This document shows, in pieces, positions 55,191 through 64,000 of a stretch of DNA of 64,000 bases. The stretch spans positions 17,013,799 to 17,077,798 of the forward strand of contig CM119271.1 in the NCBI GenBank assembly GCA_051294375.1, given 5' to 3'. Position numbers and translations under genes: made by a program. This DNA comes from Paraspadella gotoi (Eukaryota > Chaetognatha). Below the pieces are notes generated by a model. That model did not search any database. It was given only the letters and a program-made list of their open reading frames with translations, and was not told where the DNA came from. Within the stretch, counting starts at the first letter, position 1. Each line of letters starts with the position of its first letter.

Positions 55191-55597
55191 CTTTCTTTTT
55201 CTTTTCTTTCTTGTCTTTCTCTTCTCTCTGCTTCTCTCATTGTCTCTCTATCATCGGGATCCGACATCTCCGTCTATCGCAGTAATGGAGTCAATCTCTT
55301 TCTCTCTTCTCTCTCTTCTCAGAGCTCGGACTCTTTTTCTTCCAATCCATTATCCTAAGTGGAAAAGTGTTACCTATCACTCCTAGTTGAGAATTGTTCC
55401 TGTCCGGATACGACATCTTTAAAGAGCAACTCTCTCTACACTCTCATGGCGTCTCACTCGGCGTCTCATCCCGCAGTCTTTCCTCTCGTCAATATCCCTC
55501 TCTTCTCGCTCCTCTGTCGGCTGTGCCGCTTCCTCTGCCTAAAGCTCCAGCTGCAGGTGGTCTCTCTCGACTCTCATTCGATCTTCTTCTCTCTCTC

Positions 55598-55605
55598 GTC
55601 TCGTC

Positions 55606-55640
<35 letters not shown>

Positions 55641-55800
55641 TCTCTCATACTTTGTATAAACAGACGCGGTGGCCGGACGGACATTTATACGAACACCGGA
55701 TTGTCTAGAGTGATTCAACCAATCAGTTGCTAAAGAATTAAGTCGTTCAACCAATCAGATTCTCTTTCATCAGCGTCCGGCCAATCAAGTAGTCACGCCT
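55598..55800. promoter_or_regulatory. Possible promoter: TATA-like site and three CCAATCA boxes
   Basis: CT repeat (55608-55646), TTTGTATAAACAGACGC, then CAACCAATCAGTTGC, CAACCAATCAGATTC and GGCCAATCAAGTAG within 70 bases. Three CCAAT boxes in one orientation suggest a promoter or an LTR fragment, but no gene or element body is recognised next to it. Confidence 0.35.
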
Positions 55801-55844
55801 TATTTCCCCCTTTTTCTCGCTGCCCCGACCCGAGATCGGACTCT

Positions 55845-56300
55845 ATTTGTCCATTTATCCATTTCTATTTCCATTTTCCATTTCAATTTTTTTTTATTTT
55901 ACCATTTTCTGTTTCCATTTTCATTTCCATATCCATTTTCCATTTCCCTTTTCTTTTTCCATTTTCCATTTTCCATTTCCCTTTTTAATTTCCCAATTCC
56001 CTTTTCCCTTTTCCATTATTATTTCCATTTCTATTTTTGATTTTCCATATTTATTTTCCATTTCCCTTTACAATTTTCCATTTCTAGTTCCATTCCCATT
56101 CCAATTCACCATTTACTTTTCCATCTTCTTTTTCCATTTCTATTTACAATTCTATTTCCATTTTCCATTTTCCATTTTCCATTTCCCTTTTCTATTTTCT
56201 TATTCCATTTCCATTTTCATTTCCATTTCAAATTTCTATTTCCACTTCCCTTTTCCCATTTCCGTTTTGATTTCCATTTCGATTTCTATTTTCATTTTCC
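55845..56300 (+). repeat. TTTCCATTTTCCAT minisatellite
   Basis: About 450 bases of degenerate (TTTCCAT)n/(TTCCATTT)n. The Phe/His/Pro-rich frame is an artefact. Confidence 0.92.
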
Positions 56301-56387
56301 ATTTTTTCTCACATCGCCTTAATAATCTTCACGTTTCTGTGAAGTTTTCGGCTTTTCACAATTTCTATTTCCACCCTCTGTGGTCAC

Positions 56388-56500
56388 CATTTACCATTTA
56401 CCATTTTCCATCAGCCATACCATTTACCATCAGCCATACCATTTACCATCAGCCATACCATTTACCATCAGCCATATCATTTTCCATCGGCCATACCACT
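56388..56500 (+). repeat. 20-bp tandem repeat (ATACCATTTACCATCAGCC)
   Basis: Five to six units of CATACCATTTACCATCAGC, the last with CGGCC. Confidence 0.9.
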
Positions 56501-56527
56501 TTGGGGCGGAATCATAGTCGGAGCAGT

Positions 56528-56563
<36 letters not shown>

Positions 56564-56748
56564 NNNNNNNNNNNNNNNNNNNNNNNNNNNNNNNNNNNNN
56601 NNNNNNNNNNNNNNNNNNNNNNNNNNNNNNNNNNNNNNNNNNNNNNNNNNNNNNNNNNNNNNNNNNNNNNNNNNNNNNNNNNNNNNNNNNNNNNNNNNNN
56701 NNNNNNNNNNNNNNNNNNNNNNNNNNNNNNNNNNNNNNNNNNNNNNNN
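56564..56748. other. Assembly gap (185 N) in (CT)n
   Basis: CT repeat runs directly into N. Confidence 0.98.
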
Positions 56749-56959
56749 GCGCTCAAATGTCAAATGCATCCCGCAGCGCTGGGACGACGTATTTTTAAAC
56801 TCTCTTTTTACGTCAAATGGGATTCCGACTCGAGTGCGGAATCCAATTCACCTCTCGGTCTCTTATACCTAATTTAAACTCTTATACCGAAGGCCTTTAA
56901 TACAATTTCAAACATTATTTGAAACATTATTCCACTTCATTGATGGGGAAGACGGGTAC

Positions 56960-57018
56960 TAAATAAGCTAGACTGTGAGAAAGTCATGATTAAAACCTTG
57001 TATTTTTCTGCTATGTTA
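56960..57018. repeat. Arm of the MITE-like repeat
   Basis: CTAGACTGTGAGAAAGTCAT, GATTAAAACCTTGTAT and CTGCTATGTTATTCTAAGTG match 12862-12925. Confidence 0.7.
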
Positions 57019-57539
57019 TTCTAAGTGAATAATTCCCTTCTTTCTCCTTATTTTTCCCTTTTCCTTTCTCTTTTCTATCTTTATCTCTCTTTTTACTATT
57101 TCCATCCACTCTCTTTCTTATTTCCCTCCCCTTTTTTTGGACCCTCGCTCCCTTCATCTCTCCCCCTTCCACTCTGGTTTTCAATGACAACTCCAAAATC
57201 GTGCGGCTTTCATATTTTGTTCTGCGTCAAAGTTCGTCGGCCTTTGACTTCAAATTAGTCGGTCCGTCTGTCGTTCTGCCTCTCTTCGCTCGGGTGAGGT
57301 TGGCCTGACCTTACTTTCTCTGTCGTCGCTTCTTGATTCGGGCTGAGTTTTTTTTTATTTATTAGTCATTATTAGACAAATGTCCCATTGATTGATAACA
57401 GTTTAAATTTATGTCTGTAATCGAAAAATTTCGGACGACCCTTTCTCAATAGTTGCTTCTTCAAGATGAATTAACTGATGTTCAATGATGTATGATAAAT
57501 ATAAGCGCGAAATCTCCATAATTATTGATTAATGTTATC

Positions 57540-57910
57540 GTCTCGACGATATAATTATTAAATCAATAGTTAAATATTTTATAGTTAGTTATAACCAATT
57601 ATGAATAAATGAAACATTTTTTACGTTTTATCATTTCATCAAAATCTATTTTTTTCTTCATTGATTTTTTTCTTTATTTTTCGATATGAAAATCAATCGT
57701 GCATCTCAATGACCTCTTCTGGTCTTGATCGACCTTGCTGCGCTCTCTCTCTCTTGATGATCAACAAATTGTGCTTGTGAAGGTCTGAAAAGAGAGAGAG
57801 AGAGAGAGTAAGAGAGAGAGTGAGAGCGCAGCAAGGTCGATCAAGACCAGAAGAGGTCATTGAGATGCACGTATTGATTTCATATCGCGAAAAAAAAGAA
57901 AAAAATTCAA
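57540..57910. repeat. Foldback (long inverted repeat) element
   Basis: CATCTCAATGACCTCTTCTG, GTCTTGATCGACCTTGCTGC and GCTCTCTC at 57703-57753 are mirrored by GAGAGCGCAGCAAGGTCGAT through GAGGTCATTGAGATGCACG at 57821-57870. Arms are about 80 bases, and the loop contains GATGATCAACAAATTGTGC and GA repeat. The left flank (57560-57690) recurs inverted at 61905-62045. Confidence 0.85.
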
Positions 57911-58041
57911 TGAAAAATATAAAAAAACTTAAATCAACTGTTTCGAATCTCTCTCCTTTAATGAACATTTACCAAAAAAATAGAAAAAAAAACGAATCAA
58001 ATTACTAGTAAATCATAACAAAAATCTGCAGATTCTTGGGT

Positions 58042-58064
58042 GACTCACCGTTCATCGGTGAGTC
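58042..58064. repeat. Perfect 9-bp hairpin
   Basis: GACTCACCG-TTCAT-CGGTGAGTC. It lies about 60 bases before the retrotransposon remnant; role unknown. Confidence 0.7.
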
Positions 58065-58099
58065 CAGCGACCAGTCCAATGCCAGTCAAAAACAAATTC

Positions 58100-59430
58100 A
58101 AGTCAGCATACGTAACTTATCAACAAGAGGCTTTTCAGGCTGAACCGAATAATGAACAGCAAAATAAAACTGCTGGAGATGATATATGGAAGAATGAATA
58201 AATAACCTTGATGAGAATCTCGAAACCTTGCTAATAAACAAACTGTTGCAAAATGTGAAAAAGCCGATAGTAAGAGTTCAAAAAGACTGTGAACCAAAGT
58301 CGCGCCGGAAAAATTCTTCTGAAAAGGACTTCGGAAACGGAAGCTCGACGATCTTATTGGAGATCCCGCGCAACGAAGTAAAAGCCCGAGGCCAAACCAA
58401 AACAAGGAAAAAAAAAGATTGCTGGAGATGGAGAGACGAACTCGGATAACCCTAGAAGCGTCAAGCAGTTTCAAACTGGCTCACACTCTGGAATCTGAGC
58501 GTTTCTTTCTAGTCGGGAAAAAGCTTGCAGAGGTAATTCAGCAGTCGTTACAAGGGCAACTCAAACTATAGATGATATTAAAAGGTACTTAAAGTAGGGA
58601 CTTGCTTCTTCTCGGAAAAGACGGACGCAGCTTTAAACTCGTTTCTAAAACAGGAAATTGGACAGCTAGTAGAATTACAAGTTTACTCCCCGTCTTCCGT
58701 CTACAAAATCAATACACAAAGTGGTCTGTTATACGAGGAAGTGTTGACAAAACATTTTGACAGACGACATTGTAGAGAAGCTGCGGGACAAGGCTACTCG
58801 CCGGCCCAACGAGCCGTTCTTCAATCGGCAGTAACGAAAACTACCAACAGTGAAGTAAAGGTCACCTTGTATTCAAAAACAGAAAAAGACAAACTTTTAG
58901 CTGAAGGAGCCTGTTTTTACTTACAAACGCCCACAAATGTGTCGACTATAAGCCCGGGGTGTTGATTCAGTGTTACCGCTGTCAAGGCTTTGGCCACATG
59001 GACAGGAACTTGCCAAAAAAGAAAAACTTGCCACTTACGTGCCTGCGATTGTTTTCTGGAAGAGGCCCATTAACCACAAGAATGCAATAAAACAAATTCT
59101 GAAATTTAAATGTGCAAATTGCGGCGATAACCATGTATCCAACCTTCAAAAAAATTGCCCCGTTTATATATCTGCTTATAGATTTGCAAGAAAAGAAACA
59201 AAATGAAGCAGATGGAAAAACATCCAAAAGCTATTCAGATTGCAGTGAAAGGCTGACAAACAAGGAAAGCCTGAGCGCAGGACATAACTACAATGCAAGT
59301 AAGTGCCCCTGCATGGAAACAATCACTTCTCTTCTTTACAAGAATGGGGCGATTCTAAAGGCAATTCTCAAGCAGATCAACGTTCCAGCAACAATTGGCA
59401 GATCATTGAGACTCTTGAGCGGCCTAAAAT
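58100..59430 (+). pseudogene. Non-LTR retrotransposon ORF1 remnant with zinc knuckles
   Basis: Pieces in changing frames line up as one protein. A basic region comes first (58228-58449). Next is a TTNSEVKVTLYSKTEKDKLL stretch (about 58840), then CYRCQGFGHMDRN at 58971 with its last Cys one base out of frame. A broken second Cys/His knuckle follows, then FKCANCGDNHVSNLQKNC at about 59104-59157. Three consecutive CCHC-type knuckles following this kind of domain are typical of ORF1 (gag-like RNA-binding) proteins of Jockey-type non-LTR elements. At least three frameshifts and internal stops make it a pseudogene. Neither endonuclease nor reverse transcriptase was recognised downstream. Confidence 0.75.
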
Positions 59431-61150
59431 CGAGAAACTAAATAATAACGTAACAAAAGTGTAAATCTTGCATCCTTTAAAAGGCCTGCCTCGCCTGTAC
59501 CCAATTCCTGAATCAAACTCTATCTTGAGTTACGTCTCGATCTCAACTTCTCCTGTTAGAAGACTGATTACCCAAGCTCCACCAATTAGCAATCTACGTT
59601 CATGGGGAAGTCAATGTGCAGCTGCAACGAACTCTAGCATCCCGTGGGCTATCCTTCAAAAGCTCATCAAAGCTTACCACAATATTCGACTCCAGAGGCA
59701 CTAATATCTACCTCAAAAAACCTAACATCCGCTATCCACCTGAACGGGCCCATATAATCAAAACCTTCGGACAAGTTCCATGAATGGAATCACGATCAGA
59801 AGAATCCATATCACAATCAGAAAAGCAAATGAATCGAAATCTTAAAACCCAAAATGGACAGTAAGTAGCCACTATTTGAATTGACTTATACTAATGGCAC
59901 ACCAATGAGACTAACGGAGTTAAATAAGCTAATTAAAACAACTCAAACAGAATAAGTTTACTTTCACAATTTTAATGTATTCGTTCTTAAAAAAAGGAAA
60001 TCAATTAAAAATGGATGGTATAATTTTTAAATCAATCCTGGGCAAAGTTCGTTAATGGGCTCCGCTATCTGCAGGGCATGCCACGGTTTCCCAGAAGGAA
60101 CTACTGGTTAAAAAACTATGCACAAATCAATTGAGCCAGAAGGTTTAATAGTCACTGTTCAAATCTGAATAAAAACAAAAAGTTAAAAATTAGGGACTAT
60201 CTATCTTCATCCAAAAAGCAAGATGCCCAGCGAAGCCTTCATAAAACGTTTTTCTCAGAATGATGGTTGAAACAATTAAGTGTTTTATGTGCGTGATTTC
60301 TAATGCGCCATTATGAATTGGGGAAGTAGGAACGAAACTCAACTGAAGCGTGAGTCACCTTACTATCAGCCCTGTATGCAATCCAATGATGTAATTAACC
60401 CCCGTCACAGCTTTAAATGATACTTACCTATGATAAAATCAAGGAGGGGCAAACTTCTTAATTCTGCTGGACTTTTATCGTTCGGTTAAACCATCTAGTC
60501 AAATTAATCTCTTAAGAGACCACACAACTTCCTCGGAAGATATCGGAACAGTGACCATCTGCCAGGGCTATTAGATCTGAAATAACACACTCCTCATGAA
60601 CAGAACATATCAAAACAAAATAGTTAACTGGCAAGCTTTCGTCCAGCAATCTTCAGTGAGAATTTGGTAGGTATGAACTGACCATAACAAGTTTGAAAAA
60701 CCATTAGTGCAAGGACGAAATAGACAAATTGGTCGAAAAACTCACCAAGCCATACAAAGGTCAAACACTACTCAAGCAACAAGCATGCAAAGGCAAGAGA
60801 AACTAAATTGGGGTACACCCCTTATCTACTGATGACACTCAGATGTTTAATTAAAAAGAAGAAGAAAAATTCTGAATACAATTGAAAAAATCTTAACAAG
60901 AAATGGTATCTTTGTACGAAAAACTTGCATAAGCAATATAACTTTTTATCGTAGGCAAGCTTTCGATAAAAAAATAAATGAAGACAAGCGAGACACGAAT
61001 CAAAGAAGAAATTAAATTTTGCCTGTTGTAACACAAAAGATGTTCTGCAAAGAAATGGAGCGCTAATCAAGGGAATTAACAAGATATAAATCTGAATCAG
61101 AAAACACGCATTCAGCCCATTGACGACGCGCCAGATGAGCGTTAGCGCCG
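59431..61150. other. Unrecognised; possibly decayed interior of the non-LTR element
   Basis: Base composition resembles the ORF1 remnant. The frame at 59468-59704 and many short pieces show no domain I can name. The expected endonuclease would lie here; nothing is clear enough to call. Confidence 0.35.
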
Positions 61151-61169
61151 CAATCAGTTAGAAAGAAAA

Positions 61170-61720
61170 TTTGGAATAGATGGATAATGCGATTGACTAG
61201 ATGGACATGGCAGATGGATAGCAAGAATAGATGGATAGAATGAATGCGATTTTTTATAGAAGAATAGATGATAGATGGAAATGGATAGATGAATGGTTGG
61301 ATAGCATGGCATGGATAGATATGCAATCGATGACTGATATACTGACAATAAATAGATGACAACTAGAGAACATGGATGCCCACGCCACCTTTATAGAACA
61401 AGAATAGAATGGTCATGATGGATGGATAGACTGCAATGGATGGACTAGAAGAATAGATGATAGGATGAATTGATGTATAGATAATAGTATGATAGATGAT
61501 GATAGATGAATGGATTTATCAGAGATATAGTATGGCATAGATGGATTGGATAGTATGGAATAATGCAATAGAAGAAATAGTGGATAGATGAATGGATAGA
61601 TAGTATGAATGAATGAGTTTAGAAGAATAAGATGATAGATGAATGGATAGATGGAATGGACGCGATGAGAAGAATAGCAGGAATAGATGGATGGATAGAA
61701 GAATAGATGGATAGTAACGC
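61170..61720. repeat. GATAGATGGATAGAATGAAT minisatellite (array 1)
   Basis: About 550 bases of degenerate AGATGGATAGATGAATGG units. This is the complementary strand of the array at 62100-62690, so the two arrays form a very large imperfect inverted repeat. Confidence 0.9.
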
Positions 61721-61779
61721 ATATACAGGAATTGGCATGAACGGTTGCGAAAAGACTAATGATCGAAACAACTTGTGCT

Positions 61780-62050
61780 GTGGAAGGTCTCGAAAGAAGA
61801 GAGAGAGGAGAGACATCTGAGACGAGACCTGAGATGAGATGAGCAGCGCGAGCATGGTCGATCAACCAGTAAGATTATGTCTCATTGAGATGCACGACCC
61901 TTGATTCTTCATTATCGAAAAATAAAGAAAAAAATCAATGCAAAAAAATTAGATTTTGTGCATTGAAATTGATAAACGTTAAAAATTGTTCATTTATTCA
62001 TAATTGGTTATAATAACTATAAAATATTCTACTAACTATTGAATTTAATA
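61780..62050. repeat. Second copy of the foldback arm
   Basis: GCAGCGCGAGCATGGTCGAT, CTCATTGAGATGCACGAC, ATCGAAAAATAAAGAAAAAA and CATAATTGGTTATAATAACT correspond to 57825-57870 and to the reverse complement of 57560-57690. Confidence 0.8.
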
Positions 62051-62060
62051 ATCTCCTCTT

Positions 62061-62085
62061 NNNNNNNNNNNNNNNNNNNNNNNNN
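62061..62085. other. Assembly gap (25 N)
   Basis: Exactly 25 N just before array 2, at the centre of the inverted arrangement. Confidence 0.98.
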
Positions 62086-62099
62086 ATCTAGTCTTTTCC

Positions 62100-62690
62100 A
62101 ACCGTCCATCCATCTATTCTTCTATCCATCTATTCTTCTATCCATCCATCTATCCATCTATTCTTCTATCCGTCCATTCATCTATCCATTCATCTATCCA
62201 TCTATTCTTCTATTCATTCATTCATCTATCTATCCATTCATCTATCCATCTATTCTTCTATTCATTCATTCATCTATCCATCCATCTATCCATCTATTCT
62301 TCTATAAATCCATTCATCTATCCATTCATCTATCCATCTATTATTCTATACATCAATTCATCTATCCATCTATTCTTCTATCCATCCATTCATCTATCCA
62401 TCCATCTATCCATCTATTCTTCTATACATCCATCTATCCATCTATTCTTCTATACATCCATTCATCTATCCATCCATCTATCCAACCATTCATCTATCCA
62501 TCCATCTATCCATCTATTCTTCTATACATCCATTCATCTATCCATCTATTCTTCTATCCATTCATTCATCTATCAATCCATCTATCCATCTATTCTTCTA
62601 TCCATCCATCCATTCATCTATCCATTCATCTATCCATCTATTCTTCTATCCATCCATTCATCTATCCATCCCACCATCCCTCATCGATTT
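62100..62690. repeat. ATCCATCTATTCTTCTAT minisatellite (array 2)
   Basis: About 590 bases of CCATTCATCTATCCATCTAT/TCTTCTAT units, much more regular than array 1. The 217-residue frame of [12 protein letters not shown] repeats is an artefact. Confidence 0.95.
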
Positions 62691-62767
62691 AGCCTCAAGT
62701 CTTTCAGTTGCCCCTCGGGTTAATAACATCTGATACAACAATAACAAAAAAATATTCGTTATGCTCC

Positions 62768-62839
<72 letters not shown>
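62768..62839 (+). repeat. (CTTT)n microsatellite
   Basis: About 17 units of CTTT. Confidence 0.97.
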
Positions 62840-62972
62840 ACTTTTTTTATTTCAGGATAAAATAATTAATAATTATTAACGCAACAATTGATCTTTAAAT
62901 TTGATTAAAGGTAAGGTGCCATAAAATAATTTGGTCGAAATCCTTTTGTATTCATCTATTCATCACTAAACA

Positions 62973-62973
<1 letters not shown>

Positions 62974-63016
<43 letters not shown>

Positions 63017-63030
63017 TCTCCCTCTCTATC
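62974..63030 (+). repeat. (CT)n microsatellite
   Basis: CT repeat with CCCT interruptions at its end. Confidence 0.92.
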
Positions 63031-63164
63031 TCATTTTCCCGCTTTGGAATACTCTCTTCCCTCTCTCTTTACCCTTTGAACTACGACGCTTCCTTTTACT
63101 GTTTCTCTCTCATCATTTAGTCTCGTGTAATGCGTTAAAAACATTTTAACTTTTAATGTTTTCT

Positions 63165-63215
63165 ATGAAATAGGTACAACCAATATAAAAAATAATTCAT
63201 TCATTTAATAAATGT
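63165..63215. repeat. Piece of the MITE-like repeat
   Basis: GAAATAGGTACAACCAATAT, AAAAAATAATTCATTCATTT and AATAAAT match 12668-12720. Confidence 0.6.
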
Positions 63216-63439
63216 CTTTATATAATTCATTACAATCAGTTCTAATTTATAATCTAATAGAATAATTTTTTCAGATGATATTTAATATTAAATATTAAAT
63301 AATAATTAAATAATCATTAATCACGTTTAAACTTATACTGAGTATAAGTTTATAAATCTCCTCTTGTATAGCTTTATTTATTTATTCATTGACTAATTTT
63401 ATTTTACTTTTTATTTATTTACTTATATATTTAATTCAT

Positions 63440-64000
63440 CACCTTTACTTACCTTTTTCTTCGCGGCGCCCTCTTGAGTTCAAACTTTTTTTCGTCTTTT
63501 GTCTTTTGTTTTCGAAAACATCAAAAGGAGACGTCTCTCCCCCCCTAGAGAGAGAAAGAGAACCCACACCCACACCAGCACAGCTATGGAGCCTAGGAGA
63601 TGTGGCTACAAAACCCAGAATAGGGAGGAAGACCTAATGGGATAACACGAGACGGAGCGAAACTCAAAAGACCAACAAACACGACCGACGGAAGACGAAA
63701 CATTCCATCCCGTCAGCAGAACTTACCGAATAAAGTCAGAAATCCCGACACACAAGAGAACATCACGACACCAAACTACAAGCCGATGGCAATACGTAAT
63801 CCAAAACGACCGACAATAGCCACGAGAACGAACGACGAACGACGAGAAAACGAGCGACGAAAACGAGCACAACCGAGCCGTCAAGAAAATAAGACAGAAG
63901 AAATCACTTAACTGAAAAAAAAATAGAGAATGACATATGCTACACGACATAAACACGACACACCAAAGACAACGACCGCAATAGAGAAAAAATGACAGAT
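63440..64000. other. Unidentified A/C-rich segment
   Basis: After CTCTTCGCGGCGCCCTCTTG, the last ~450 bases are strikingly poor in T (AACACGAGACGGAGCGAAAC, CAACAAACACGACCGACGG, repeated ACGACGAACGACGAG). No domain-bearing frame on either strand. It continues beyond the window, so it may be the start of a larger element or exon. Confidence 0.4.

Noticed and set aside
62039-62692. 217-residue frame of IHLFFYPSI repeats
   Set aside because: Reading of an 18-22-base minisatellite, starting beyond an N gap.

Overview
The window is non-coding-rich animal nuclear DNA. Evidence: C2H2 zinc-finger exons preceded by polypyrimidine-AG splice acceptors and followed by AATAAA signals, tRNA-derived SINEs, LTR and non-LTR retrotransposons, TIR elements with 8-bp and TA target duplications, and very abundant (CT)n/(GA)n and (GTC)n microsatellites. 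No ribosome-binding sites, operons or prokaryotic genes are seen. An invertebrate is likely. An arthropod or crustacean would fit, but the sequence alone does not fix the taxon. Nine N gaps, five of them exactly 25 bases, show a scaffolded assembly, and several break inside simple repeats.

Layout. 1-13000: no convincing gene. It holds a ~1.2-kb direct repeat (1-1187 and 5131-6391), a third partial homology at 11191-11330, dense CT/GA and GTC arrays, CACGTG-rich sequence and a CpG-rich patch near 9200-9560. 13000-21200: a complete but decayed Ty3/gypsy retrotransposon (13183-20984). Its two LTRs, primer-binding-site-like and polypurine tracts, AATA target duplication and gag/RT/RNase H/integrase remnants are all readable. 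It is inserted at the TATA region of an older LTR, which is followed by a primer-binding site matching the 3' end of tRNA-Leu. 22400-24060: a 1.6-kb almost pure pyrimidine minisatellite. 24600-27700: the best gene of the window, an intact 19-finger C2H2 protein built from five three-finger modules, with a CCAAT-box promoter-like stretch upstream, then a small two-finger protein. 29000-40700: a zinc-finger cluster (two recently duplicated pseudogene copies, one chimeric pseudogene, two intact genes) carrying an 18-bp minisatellite, two related TA-flanked TIR elements, a hAT-like element and SINEs. 40900-57400: SINEs, a solo LTR, foldback elements, telomere-like and other minisatellites, with no convincing gene. 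57500-62700: foldback copies, a decayed non-LTR retrotransposon ORF1 with zinc knuckles, and two minisatellite arrays in opposite orientation. 62700-64000: simple repeats and a purine/C-rich end.

How the genes relate. All intact genes encode zinc-finger proteins, presumably nuclear nucleic-acid-binding factors. Those at 30.8-40.6 kb are one locally duplicated family with a common finger order. They share 5' splice context and 3' flanks, and one member is a recombinant between two others. No biochemical pathway is encoded here. The most notable observations are the internally tandem three-finger architecture, the chimeric zinc-finger copy, the nested LTR insertion, and a dispersed family of hairpin-associated repeats whose stems differ in sequence but stay self-complementary.
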